A stretch of DNA of 64,000 nucleotides, taken from assembly GCF_022601675.1 (NCBI RefSeq), contig NZ_JAKVIL010000005.1, forward strand, positions 1 through 64,000. The letters run 5' to 3'. Each line of letters begins with the position of its first letter. Within the stretch, counting starts at the first letter, position 1. Made by a program: the position numbers and the translations under genes. The stretch is from Ancylobacter gelatini (GTDB lineage Bacteria; Pseudomonadota; Alphaproteobacteria; Rhizobiales; Xanthobacteraceae). The notes beneath the pieces were generated by a model. The model ran no database searches and was not told where the DNA came from. It was given only the letters and a program-made list of their open reading frames with translations. Positions 16,390-24,471 of the stretch are shown one piece after another.

Positions 16390-16796
16390 AGCGCCATCTC
16401 CGCAACGGGCAAGGCCGCTTGCGACCGGCTGGCCGAACTCGGCACATCAACATGCTGCCGCAGGGCGTTCGCGACGACGAGAATGCGCCCCAGACGAAGC
16501 GCATCGAAACCGATACGCGCTTCCAGACCCTCACCCGGATGTTCTTGCACCTGCCCGGCATTGATGACCTGATCCTCTGTGCCCGGGATGGCCGCGATCG
16601 CCAGCGCATAGGGGTGGCGCGAATGGCGCGCCATCGCCGCAGCCACCGCGATTTCCGCCGGGTCGTCGGCCTGCGCGCAGACCAGACGAGCCTGGCCTGA
16701 TGTCAGAGTGCCGGTCTTGTCGAACACGACGGCATCCACCTCCGCCAGCCGCTCCCGCGCACGGCGGTCCTTGATCATGATTCCAGCCTCGAACAT
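16386..16796 (-). pseudogene. ccoI: ccoI remnant (copper P1B-type ATPase for cbb3 assembly), truncated and internally deleted
   Basis: CcoI is a membrane Cu+ ATPase of ~700-800 residues that supplies copper to CcoN. Only ~136 codons remain. They begin at CMFEAGIMIKD just before the phosphorylation motif FDKTGTLTSGQARL, continue through part of the nucleotide-binding domain (MARHSRHPYALAIA, EHPGEGLEARIG), then jump from ALRLG straight to the C-terminal ILVVANALR motif. All metal-binding and most membrane helices, the CPC motif and GDGxNDxP are missing. Upstream, a stop at 16815 and the end of the DUF2189 gene replace the 5' part. It cannot be an active pump; copper delivery must come from elsewhere if this oxidase works. 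Confidence 0.88.
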
Positions 16797-17617
16797 GCAC
16801 CGCCCGATATCGCCTCATGGCCGTACATGGCGCGACAAGCGTGCCAGGTCGCATGGCCGAGCAATGGAAACAGCACGATCAGTCCGAGAAACCCTGTCGC
16901 CACGCTGACGAGGAACAGCCCGACGACGACGGCGCCCCAACTCACCATGACGGGCAGCTGGCGCCAGACCATCGCCATGCTGCTGCCCATGGCGGTCAGG
17001 GCATCTGTCCTCTCGGTGAGTTGCATGGGCAGCGCGAAGACGCTGATGGCGAAGGAAAAGGCTGCGAAGAGTCCGCCCACCGCACTGCCTGCCACCAGCA
17101 TCACCCAACCGGTCGGGGTGGTGAACAGCGTCGACACGGTGCGATCAAGCCCCGGAAAAGGCAGCAATCCGAAGAACAGCGCCCAAATCAGCACCGCCGC
17201 CCGCATCCAGGCCAGCATCAGCAGGCACAGCAGCGCACCGGCGAACAGGATCTGCCCGCCCGAGGCCGGCGCGACGAGGATCATCCCGAGGAGATTGACC
17301 GGCTCGCCGGCGGCGATGCGACGGCTCTTTTCATAAAGTCCCAGTGCCAGAAACGGCCCGACGATCAGAAAGCCGGCGGTGAGGGGGAACAGGACATAGT
17401 CGTAGCCGCGCTGAAACAGGCAGGCGACCAGAAGGAGCGAGCACAGCCAGACGAGTCCGCCATAGGCCAGGCTGCTGCCTGGCCCGGTGCGCAGATCGCG
17501 CCAGCCAGCGGCAAGCCAGCCCCACACCGCGACCGGCTCAACGCGGTACGTGCCATCACGCGCCTGGACGGACGAGGCCGCGCCAACGTTCGAAAGGTCG
17601 GCAGTCATGCTGGACAT
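16775..17617 (-). CDS. DUF2189 family integral membrane protein
   Basis: A 280-residue protein with about six hydrophobic helices (e.g. LVWLCSLLLVACLF, ILFAGALLCLLMLAWM) and the family's WGWLAAGWRDLRTGPGSSLA opening. DUF2189 proteins occur near respiratory oxidase genes but have no established function. It occupies the place where ccoG/ccoH would stand in a complete cco cluster. Its last ~15 residues (GHEAISGGACSRLES) overlap the ccoI remnant by 22 bases and look like read-through across a deletion junction rather than a natural C-terminus. An ATG at 17608 is an alternative start. Confidence 0.78.
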   Translation of the reverse strand: MSSMTADLSNVGAASSVQARDGTYRVEPVAVWGWLAAGWRDLRTGPGSSLAYGGLVWLCSLLLVACLFQRGYDYVLFPLTAGFLIVGPFLALGLYEKSRRIAAGEPVNLLGMILVAPASGGQILFAGALLCLLMLAWMRAAVLIWALFFGLLPFPGLDRTVSTLFTTPTGWVMLVAGSAVGGLFAAFSFAISVFALPMQLTERTDALTAMGSSMAMVWRQLPVMVSWGAVVVGLFLVSVATGFLGLIVLFPLLGHATWHACRAMYGHEAISGGACSRLES

Positions 17618-17633
17618 CCCTTACGGCTTTCCA

Positions 17634-17837
17634 TCAGTGGGCCACGCAGACGGAGCGGGCCGCGGCATAGGCGCCGGGTCGCACCTCGCCCAGCCTGAGA
17701 TGCGTGACGCATGCCGGTTGGGAAGCCGAGGCGATCGCGAACAGATGCCAGTTGGCGGCCGCCACGAGCACCACTATCCCGATGACCGCAGCCCCCATGA
17801 GCCAGCGCGCAAGGTGTCGCGGTTGGTGGCAATTCAT
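17634..17837 (-). CDS. small membrane-anchored protein of unknown function, coupled to ccoP
   Basis: A 67-residue protein with one N-terminal membrane helix (RWLMGAAVIGIVVLVAAANW) and a short outside tail with two cysteines (PACVTHLRLGEVRPG ... SVC). Its ATG overlaps the ccoP stop (ATGA), so it is translated with ccoP. I do not recognise a named family. Position and topology suggest an accessory to the cbb3 oxidase or to copper/haem handling, which is inference only. Confidence 0.72.
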   Translation of the reverse strand: MNCHQPRHLARWLMGAAVIGIVVLVAAANWHLFAIASASQPACVTHLRLGEVRPGAYAAARSVCVAH

Positions 17838-18700
17838 GGCGCGTGTCTCCGCAGATCGACCAGATAAAGGGCGAGCACCCTGCGTTGCCAGAGTTGGAGC
17901 CGGCCATCCCAGCTCGGCATGTGACCCTGACGTCCCCGCCAGATGCTCTGCCGGATCGACGCGCTGTCGCCGCCATAGATCCATCGCGTATCGGTGAGGT
18001 CCGGCACCCCGATCTCCGAATTGCCGTTTCCGCCTTCGCCGTGGCAGGCGGCGCAGTTGGCGGCGAACAGCTCACGGCCCTTCGCGATGCGGTCCGTCGG
18101 CGCGATGGGCTGGGAGAGGCTGCGCACATAGGCCACGACGGCGTCGATCTGGGTGGCATCGAGGATGCCATCCCGCCCGAAAGCGGGCATCTGTGACGTC
18201 CTGCTGTCGGGATGATCGGAATTGATGCCGACCATGATGGTCTGGAAGAGCGCGTCCGTCGTGGCACCCCACAGCGGCGTTCCGCTGACAAGGCTGGGGA
18301 AACCGGGTCCTCCGCGGGCCTCCATGCCGTGGCACATGGCGCAATTGTCGGCAAAGAGGGTTCGCCCGGTCTCCCGGACCCTGGCCATGAGCGCGGCATC
18401 CTCCAGAACCGTCGCGGCATGGTCGACCTCAATCATCGACGTCCAAGATGCGCGTTGCTCGGCTGCGGCCTTTACCCTTGCAGTGACACTCGCCCTTTCA
18501 TCCTGGTGCAGAAGGCCCTTGGTATAGGTGGTTCCGAGCGGCCAGGCCGGCATGAGCAGCCAATAGCCGACGCAGAAAAGCAGGAAGACGATCAGGAAAA
18601 AGTAGACCGGCTTCGGCACCGGCGTGTCGAGTTCGGTGAGGCCGTTCCATTCATGACCGGTGGTAAGACGGCCGGTTACCGGGTCCCGTTCGGGCTTCAT
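17834..18700 (-). CDS. ccoP: cbb3-type cytochrome c oxidase subunit III (dihaem)
   Basis: Membrane-anchored dihaem cytochrome c that accepts electrons from the bc1 complex or soluble cytochromes and passes them to CcoO. The 288-residue protein opens with HEWNGLTELDTPVPKP before its membrane helix, then carries two haem c sites, CAMCH and CAACH, with axial methionines in SQMPAFG and GHMPSW. It overlaps ccoQ upstream and the 67-residue gene downstream by 4 bases each. Complete and typical. Confidence 0.95.
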   Translation of the reverse strand: MKPERDPVTGRLTTGHEWNGLTELDTPVPKPVYFFLIVFLLFCVGYWLLMPAWPLGTTYTKGLLHQDERASVTARVKAAAEQRASWTSMIEVDHAATVLEDAALMARVRETGRTLFADNCAMCHGMEARGGPGFPSLVSGTPLWGATTDALFQTIMVGINSDHPDSRTSQMPAFGRDGILDATQIDAVVAYVRSLSQPIAPTDRIAKGRELFAANCAACHGEGGNGNSEIGVPDLTDTRWIYGGDSASIRQSIWRGRQGHMPSWDGRLQLWQRRVLALYLVDLRRHAP

Positions 18701-18867
18701 GGCGTGTCCTCATGGATGAGGATGCTCCGCGCGGCCCGCTCGAACGTGGCCTTCCGGGACGGCCAGACGGCGTAGGCACAGGCCATGCACGCCATCGCGA
18801 TCAGATAGAACAGCCCGATCGACTTGGCGAACCAGACGACATCCTCATGGGCGATGAACGACATCAT
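18697..18867 (-). CDS. ccoQ: cbb3-type cytochrome oxidase subunit CcoQ
   Basis: A 56-residue single-helix subunit that stabilises the oxidase. The translation begins MMSFIAHEDVVWFAKSIGLF and continues YLIAMACMACAYAVWPSRKA, the FixQ/CcoQ pattern. ATGA overlaps join it to ccoO before and ccoP after. The second ATG at 18864 is an alternative start. Confidence 0.92.
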   Translation of the reverse strand: MMSFIAHEDVVWFAKSIGLFYLIAMACMACAYAVWPSRKATFERAARSILIHEDTP

Positions 18868-19595
18868 GGCGGCCCCGCAATGCTCGATGCATAGGGCACG
18901 CGGGTCAGCCGCCCCAGAACCTGAAGGTAGGCGACAAGCGCATCCATCTCGGTCAGCCGCCCGGGCTCGCCGTCGAAACTGCTGATGGTCGTGTCGGCGC
19001 CGTAGCGGGCCTTTGCACCCTCGGCCTGAGACGAGTCCGGTGCTGCCTGCCCGAAGGCGTCGGCCTTGGCATTGGCGATCATCTCCTCGCTATAGGGCAC
19101 CCCGACCGCACGCTGCGCGCGCAAATGGTCTGGCAGGCGCTCGGTCGGGAGTGCCTTCGCCGCAAGGAAGCGATAAGCGGGCATCACAGACTGGGGCACC
19201 ACGGCGCGCGGGTCGGTGAGATGGGCAACATGCCAGTCGTCGGAATACTTCCCGCCGACGCGGGCGAGATCGGGCCCGGTGCGCTTGGAACCCCACAGCA
19301 TCGGATGGTCGTACTTGGATTCCACCGCGAGCGAATACGGCCCGTAACGCTCCACTTCGTCACGCAGGGTGCGGATCATCTGCGAATGGCAGGCATAGCA
19401 GCCCTCGCGGATGTAGATATTGCGCCCGGCCAGCTCCAGCGGCGTGTAGAGCCGCATGTCGGGGGCGTCCTCGACCGTCTGGTGAATGGTGAACAGCGGG
19501 GCGATCTCAACCATGCCACCGACGCTCGCCGCCGCGATGATGCCGAGCGCGAGGGCGATGCTGCGCTGTTCGAGCCAGTCATGCAGCCTGAACAT
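18864..19595 (-). CDS. ccoO: cbb3-type cytochrome c oxidase subunit II (monohaem)
   Basis: Monohaem cytochrome c subunit, membrane anchored, passing electrons to CcoN. The 243-residue protein has an N-terminal helix (ALALGIIAAASVGGMVEIAP), the haem site GCYACHSQMIRTLRDEVERY and the family motif YGPYSLAVES followed by GSKRTGPDLARVGGKYSDDW. It starts 4 bases after ccoN. Full length. Confidence 0.95.
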   Translation of the reverse strand: MFRLHDWLEQRSIALALGIIAAASVGGMVEIAPLFTIHQTVEDAPDMRLYTPLELAGRNIYIREGCYACHSQMIRTLRDEVERYGPYSLAVESKYDHPMLWGSKRTGPDLARVGGKYSDDWHVAHLTDPRAVVPQSVMPAYRFLAAKALPTERLPDHLRAQRAVGVPYSEEMIANAKADAFGQAAPDSSQAEGAKARYGADTTISSFDGEPGRLTEMDALVAYLQVLGRLTRVPYASSIAGPP

Positions 19596-19599
19596 GGGC

Positions 19600-21255
19600 C
19601 TACTCCGCAGGCTGCATCGCGCCGACCGGCGGGCGCGGATCGGCGGTGACGGCGCTGTCGCCCGCGGACGAGGCCGGCGCGCGGGTCGCCGTCAGATAGA
19701 TGTTCAGGCAGCCGAGCACCGCGCCCGCGAAGAAGCAGAGTCCGCCGACGGTGCGAGCGATGTAGTAAGGGCGCATGGCGACAAGCGAGTCGACAAAGCT
19801 GTAAGCCAGCGTGCCGCTCTCATTGTAGGTCCGCCACATCAAACCCTGGATGATGCCCGAGTTCCACATCGCGATGACGTAGATGAGGGTGCCAGCCAGA
19901 GCCAGCCAGAAATGCACCTCGACCAGCGCCGGCGAATACATGGCCCGGCGCTTCCAGATCCATGGCACCATGGCGTAGACCGAGCCAAAGCTGATCATGG
20001 CGACCCAGCCGAGCGCGCCGGCATGCACGTGACCGACCGTCCAGTCGGTATAATGCGACAGCGAGTTGACCGAGCGGATCGCGAGGAAGGAGCCCTCGAA
20101 AGTGGTCAGCCCGTAAAACACCGCCGCCACCATCATGAAACGCAGCGTCGCGTCATCGCGCACCTTGTGCCAGGCGCCATTCAGCGTGAGCAGGGCATTG
20201 GCTGCCGATCCCCATGAAGGCACAAGCAGGATGATCGAGAACGTCATCCCCAGCGTCTGCACCCATTGCGGCAGCGCCGTGTAGTGCAGATGGTGCGAAC
20301 CCACCCACATATACATGAAGGTGATGCCCCAGAAGCTTATGATCGACAGACGATACGAGTAGATCGGCCGCCCCGCCCGCACCGGCAGGAAATAATACAT
20401 CATGCCGAGGAAACCGGAGGTCAGGAAGAAGGCGACGGCATTGTGCCCGTACCACCACTCCGTCAGCGCATCCTGTACGCCGGAGAACAGGGGGTAACTC
20501 TTATCAGTGCCAAAGGACACAGGAACGGCGAGACCGTTGACGATGTGCAGCATCGCCACAACAAGGACGAAGGCGAGGTAGTACCAATTGGCAACGTAGA
20601 TGTGCGGCTCCCTGCGGTGGGCAAGCGTCCGCAGATAGACGATAAAATAAGTGACCCAGACGACGAGAAGCCAGAGGTCGACATACCATTCCGGCTCGGC
20701 ATATTCCTTGGACTGGGTAACGCCCATGGCATAGCCGGTGGTGGCGAGAACACAGAACAGATTATAGCCGAGGAGGACAAACCATGCTCCGAGTTGGTCC
20801 GGCAGCCGCGTGCGGCAGGTCCGCTGCATCACGTAGAACGACGTGGCAATGAGCGCATTGCCGCCGAATCCGAAGATGACGCCGGTCGTGTGGATCGGCC
20901 GGATGCGTCCGAAGCTCGCCCATTCCTGATCAAGGGTGAATTCCGGCCAGGCGAGCAGTGCCGCGACCCAGACCCCGAAACCCATGCCGGCAACAGCCCA
21001 GATCATGGCGAGAGCCACGCCGACCTTGCTGGGATCGTCGTAATATTCGCGAAGGCGCTCCGCGCGCGGCGGTGCGTCGAGATAGTGTCCCAGCAACCAG
21101 AAAGTGCCCGCAATGGCGCCGACGAGCACCAGCGCGCCATGGACACCGAACGGCCCGTTGCCGCCGGCAATGGCCATCGCAAGACCGACCAGCGCGATCG
21201 CCACCAGAATGATCAGCCCCGCGCGCCGCTCGCCGAGGGTCAACTGAGCGATCAT
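19600..21255 (-). CDS. ccoN: cbb3-type cytochrome c oxidase subunit I
   Basis: Catalytic subunit of the high-affinity oxidase, about 12 membrane helices, holding haem b and the haem b3-CuB site. Ligand histidines are visible in RPIHTTGVIFGFGGNAL, WWYGHNAVAFFLT (CuB), GSHHLHYTALP (CuB) and GHVHAGALGW. The 551-residue start at ATG 21255 (MIAQLTLGERRAG) was chosen because 35 more upstream codons are not family-like. The ribosome site is weak. It leads the ccoNOQP operon, the terminal oxidase for low oxygen. I found no FixK/FNR TTGAT-N4-ATCAA box in the upstream region. Confidence 0.95.
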   Translation of the reverse strand: MIAQLTLGERRAGLIILVAIALVGLAMAIAGGNGPFGVHGALVLVGAIAGTFWLLGHYLDAPPRAERLREYYDDPSKVGVALAMIWAVAGMGFGVWVAALLAWPEFTLDQEWASFGRIRPIHTTGVIFGFGGNALIATSFYVMQRTCRTRLPDQLGAWFVLLGYNLFCVLATTGYAMGVTQSKEYAEPEWYVDLWLLVVWVTYFIVYLRTLAHRREPHIYVANWYYLAFVLVVAMLHIVNGLAVPVSFGTDKSYPLFSGVQDALTEWWYGHNAVAFFLTSGFLGMMYYFLPVRAGRPIYSYRLSIISFWGITFMYMWVGSHHLHYTALPQWVQTLGMTFSIILLVPSWGSAANALLTLNGAWHKVRDDATLRFMMVAAVFYGLTTFEGSFLAIRSVNSLSHYTDWTVGHVHAGALGWVAMISFGSVYAMVPWIWKRRAMYSPALVEVHFWLALAGTLIYVIAMWNSGIIQGLMWRTYNESGTLAYSFVDSLVAMRPYYIARTVGGLCFFAGAVLGCLNIYLTATRAPASSAGDSAVTADPRPPVGAMQPAE

Positions 21256-21804
21256 TGCGGCGCATCCGCGCGACAGATGCGCAAACGCGATCCCAAAGGC
21301 ATGGCATCCTCCCGTTCCGCCAGCGCGATACGCGTGGGGCGACGCATCGGCTTGTGGCACGAGGTAAAGGTGCCATCAGAACAAATGTCGGCTCAATCGA
21401 GCCGGAGGTCAGGGCACGGGCGCAGAAGGATATGCTTACCCATACTAGGGTTTAGGTTAGGGAAACTACGAACGCGCCAGCACTCATCGGCCCTCATCAG
21501 TCAGTTGATCATCTCGCGCGCAAGCAATGATTTGAGGTGATTGAACCGCCCCGGTTCTGTCTGGGGCCCTGCATCCTGAGACGATGGGGCCAAGACGGGC
21601 GAGTCGACGAACGGGTTTTCGCCGGAGGTGCGCGCGCAGCGGGAGCAGAGACCGTGCCCGATGTTCCCCTTCTTGACATGATCGAAGACGATGACGCTGT
21701 TCGCGAGGCCGCGATCTTGGCCGGCGGGGTCCCTCGCGGCACCGGGAATATGACCTTAAGGCCCCCAATATATATTTTCGCTCCGCCAAACCTGAAGCGC
21801 GACC
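21256..21804. other. divergent intergenic region between ccoN and nsrR
   Basis: About 550 bases without a supported gene; it must hold the promoters of ccoN (minus) and nsrR (plus). Just before nsrR there is an AT-rich stretch with TATATATTTT (about 21770). A plus-strand frame from 21537 reads a protein-like segment (GGARAAGAETVPDVPLLDMI) but has no family I recognise and runs into nsrR out of frame. No FNR/FixK or NsrR box was found by eye. Confidence 0.5.
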
Positions 21805-22269
21805 ATGAAACTCACCCAATTTTCCGACTTTGCGCTGCGCTTGCTGATGTTTGCCGCCGCGAACAAGGATCGGCTCATCACCATCGAGGAGACCGCCAGC
21901 TTCTACGGCGTGTCGCGCGCACATCTGATGAAGGTGGCGAACCAGTTGACCCGACACGGTTTCCTGAAGGCTGTGCGCGGGCGCAGCGGCGGCCTGATGC
22001 TCGCGCGCGAGGCACATGAGATCGGGCTCGGCGCCATCATTCGCGCCATGGAGCCCGACTTCGCGATCGTGGAGTGCTTCGGCGCCGGCAACCGCTGCCT
22101 CATCACGCCACGATGCCGCCTGAAGGGTGTGGTCGGCGAAGCCCTCGCGGCGTTTCTGTCCGTGTTCGACCGGCACACCCTCGCCGACATCATCCTGAAC
22201 CCGGACGATTTCGGTCTTTCGAGCCTTCCATCACCGCCGCGAAAGACAAAACGGTCGGCGCGCGCCTGA
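21805..22269 (+). CDS. nsrR: Rrf2-family nitric-oxide-sensing repressor NsrR
   Basis: Iron-sulfur repressor that releases DNA when its cluster reacts with nitric oxide. The 154-residue protein has the Rrf2 winged helix (MKLTQFSDFALRLLMFAA, YGVSRAHLMKVANQLTRHGF, VRGRSGGLMLA) and three cluster cysteines spaced as in NsrR (ECFGAGNRC then PRC). It faces hmp tail to tail. A near-consensus NsrR box lies in front of the globin-DUF1971 / hmp operon, giving a self-consistent regulon. Confidence 0.93.
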   Translation: MKLTQFSDFALRLLMFAAANKDRLITIEETASFYGVSRAHLMKVANQLTRHGFLKAVRGRSGGLMLAREAHEIGLGAIIRAMEPDFAIVECFGAGNRCLITPRCRLKGVVGEALAAFLSVFDRHTLADIILNPDDFGLSSLPSPPRKTKRSARA

Positions 22270-22292
22270 ACCGGCACGCGCCGACATCTGCG

Positions 22293-23507
22293 TCACGCTG
22301 CAAGCAATTCGTCGGCCGGGCCGAAGAACTCGTAGTGCACCCGATCCGGGGCGATCCCGGCGCGTGACAGATCGCGAACCAGAGCACGCAGGAAGGGCTT
22401 GGGACCGCACAGATAGAAATCGCTGGCCGTGAAGGGGGTGTTCCGCTCAAGCCAGTTCACGGAAATGAAGCCGTCATGATCATGGGAAAATCCGATTGCG
22501 TCGCTCGGCTTCGGTTCGCTGTAGAAGGTGGCGACCGATGTTCGGCCGTGCCGCTTTGCGAGCGAGCGGACGTGGCGGTCCATGGCATGGGTCGAGCTGT
22601 TCAGCGCGCCGTGCACATAGTGGGTCTCCACATCCGGATAGCTCGCGGCGATCGCCTCCAGCATGCTCACCATGGGCGTCAGGCCGACACCGGCCGAGAG
22701 CAGGACGACCGGCCGCGTGGGCTCATCCGGCAGGAAGAAATCGCCGGCTGGCGGGGTCGCGTCGAGCACGTCACCGATTTTGACATGGTCGTGCAGGAAG
22801 CGTGAGGCGCCCTGTCCTGCCGCCTCGCGCTTGACGGAGATGCGGTAGCGGAAATCATTGGGCGCGCAGGAGATCGAATAGTTCCGCTTGGCCTGCGCGC
22901 CGCCCGGCAGAGGAAGCCGGAAGGTCAGATACTGGCCCGGACGGTGGCGAATCACGGCGCCGCCATCGGCAGGTTCCAGCACGAAGGAGGACACGACCTC
23001 GCTCTCGGATGTCTTCTCCGCGACGCGGAAGCGCCGCCAGCCGTTCCATCCGCCCGCCCGCGCCTCGATGTCAGTGCGAATGTCACATTCGCGCTCCTTG
23101 AGCACCTCGGCGAGAAACCAGTAGGCCTCGCCCCAGGCGGCGAGGATTTCCGGCGTCGCGGCCTCGCCAAGCACGTCGGCAATCGCATCGAGCAAGGCCG
23201 TTGCGACATAGGGGTAATGCTCGGGAAGGATGTGATAGCCGATATGCTTGTGTGCGATCCGCTCGACCACCGGCGCGAGCGCTCCGAGATTGTCGATATT
23301 GCGCGCATAGGCGAGAATCGCTGCGGCCAGGGCATGAACCTGCGAGCCACCGTCGCCCTGATTGGCATGGTTGAACAGTTCGCGAATGGACGCGTCGCGG
23401 AACAGGCGGGCATACATCGCCCTGGTAATGGCCGGGCCATGAGCGGCCAGGGCGGGAACGGTTGCCTTAACGAGCGCGATAGTGCCCTGGCTGAGAGACG
23501 CCGGCAT
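22293..23507 (-). CDS. hmp: flavohaemoglobin, nitric oxide dioxygenase
   Basis: Converts NO and O2 to nitrate using NAD(P)H. Three domains in 404 residues: globin (1-~145) with distal tyrosine in ITRAMYARLF, glutamine in SQVHALAA and proximal histidine in IAHKHIGYH; an FAD domain with RPGQYLTFRLPLPGG and KRNYSISCAPN; and an NAD domain with LSAGVGLTPMVSMLEAI and the C-terminal YEFFGP. AGGAG precedes the ATG. It lies 23 bases after the truncated-haemoglobin gene, so both are probably one NsrR-controlled transcript. Confidence 0.95.
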   Translation of the reverse strand: MPASLSQGTIALVKATVPALAAHGPAITRAMYARLFRDASIRELFNHANQGDGGSQVHALAAAILAYARNIDNLGALAPVVERIAHKHIGYHILPEHYPYVATALLDAIADVLGEAATPEILAAWGEAYWFLAEVLKERECDIRTDIEARAGGWNGWRRFRVAEKTSESEVVSSFVLEPADGGAVIRHRPGQYLTFRLPLPGGAQAKRNYSISCAPNDFRYRISVKREAAGQGASRFLHDHVKIGDVLDATPPAGDFFLPDEPTRPVVLLSAGVGLTPMVSMLEAIAASYPDVETHYVHGALNSSTHAMDRHVRSLAKRHGRTSVATFYSEPKPSDAIGFSHDHDGFISVNWLERNTPFTASDFYLCGPKPFLRALVRDLSRAGIAPDRVHYEFFGPADELLAA

Positions 23508-23530
23508 GGAATGCTCCTCTTGAATGGTCG

Positions 23531-24214
23531 TCAGGACGAAAGCCCAACCGGATCGCGGTCATAAAATTCGACCTGCAGGCGAAACGGTCCGATGAGGGAG
23601 AGATGATGGGGCTGCTCGGGCCGGATGAGGCCGGGGGTGGCGCTGTCCAGCGTTATGGACGTCCCGGTGGCGTCCGGGCAGTAGCTGATCGTGCCGTCGA
23701 GAATGCGGATGATCGCCCAGACGCCGGCCTTGGTCGCGTGATCACGCAGCAGCGCGGGTGGGATCGTGGTCTCGTCGAAGGCCGGCGATACACGATAGGG
23801 CTCCGGCCGGGCGTCGGCTTCCGGTCGGAAAAGCGGGGCAGGAACCGCCTTAGGCCCATGCATGGCGAGCGACAGCCGTTCGGCGATCCGCGCGGCCTTC
23901 ACCTGCATCTGCCGGGCCACGGCGGGAGCGAGCATCTCGTCAGTGGTTTGCCGCCAGATCGCGAGCCACCGTTCGAACATGAAGGGACGGATCCCGGCGG
24001 CGTGCATGACATGCATGGCGACGGGATTACCCTTGTAGCGACCGCTGGTGAGCATGACCGACGACCAGAACTCCTCCAGCCGCACCAGATGCTCATCCCA
24101 GTCGGCGACGATCCCCTCGAAAACCGGGCCGAGGTGCCGATCCTGTCGGACACGCTGGTAGAACAGCGCCAACAGGCGCGCGATCACGGCATCGTCGAGT
24201 TCAGAGGATGGCAT
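23531..24214 (-). CDS. group III truncated haemoglobin fused to a C-terminal DUF1971-like domain
   Basis: The 227-residue protein has two parts. Residues ~1-120 are a group III truncated globin (DRHLGPVFEGIVADWDEHLV, LEEFWSSVMLTSGRYKGNP, MHAAGIRPFMFERWLAIWRQ). Residues ~145-225 match the small cupin-like DUF1971 domain (IPPALLRDHATKAGVWAIIR, EQPHHLSLIGPFRLQVEF). The start at 24214 is set by GGAGGG 6 bases upstream; two upstream ATGs lie in the promoter. It heads the operon with hmp behind an NsrR box, so a role in nitrosative stress is likely. Both halves occur separately near NO-response genes; what the fused domain does is unknown. Confidence 0.85.
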   Translation of the reverse strand: MPSSELDDAVIARLLALFYQRVRQDRHLGPVFEGIVADWDEHLVRLEEFWSSVMLTSGRYKGNPVAMHVMHAAGIRPFMFERWLAIWRQTTDEMLAPAVARQMQVKAARIAERLSLAMHGPKAVPAPLFRPEADARPEPYRVSPAFDETTIPPALLRDHATKAGVWAIIRILDGTISYCPDATGTSITLDSATPGLIRPEQPHHLSLIGPFRLQVEFYDRDPVGLSS

Positions 24215-24246
24215 GACGCCCTCCAAAACATACATTCTGTGCATCT

Positions 24247-24264
24247 CTTTTAGATTGCTAAAAG
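24247..24264. promoter_or_regulatory. perfect inverted repeat beside the NsrR box
   Basis: CTTTTAG (24247-24253) and CTAAAAG (24258-24264) with a 4-base spacer; it overlaps the left edge of the NsrR box and lies 33-50 bases before the globin gene start. It could be a second protein site or a transcript-start structure; no specific regulator can be named. Confidence 0.5.
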
Positions 24265-24286
24265 ATGCATTGAAAATACGTCTTTT
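24260..24286 (-). promoter_or_regulatory. NsrR operator
   Basis: On the plus strand the arms are AAAAGATGCAT (24260-24270) and ATACGTCTTTT (24276-24286) around a 5-base centre. This matches the known NsrR consensus (AGATGCAT-N5-ATGCATCT) with the correct spacing and two mismatches in the right arm. It lies ~46 bases upstream of the globin-DUF1971 start, where a repressor would block the promoter. Confidence 0.8.
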
Positions 24287-24330
24287 AACCGAGGCGCAAT
24301 TGTCGCACGCCAGTCAGGCCCCACCATCCT

Positions 24331-24471
24331 AAGGCTTCCGCTGCCTGAGGCGTCTCCCCCGGCCGATTCAGCGCGTTGGTCAGAGCCGCGACTTTGCTCG
24401 CATAGAGGACCGCGGCCCTTGCCAGCATGTCCGGCACGTCGTTGCGAACATCGACCAGCCGCGCTGAAAGT
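24331..24471 (-). repeat. diverged direct repeat, copy B (recombinase fragment)
   Basis: Partner of 15999-16139, same orientation, about 86% identical by eye. The two copies are 8.3 kb apart and bracket ccoNOQP-ccoS, nsrR, hmp and the fused globin. Confidence 0.85.

Noticed and set aside
20266-21540. 424-codon plus-strand open frame
   Set aside because: Antisense of ccoN; no recognisable domain and very charged composition.
21256-21804. FixK/FNR box in front of ccoN
   Set aside because: TTGAT occurs near 21513 but without the second half-site ATCAA at the right distance.
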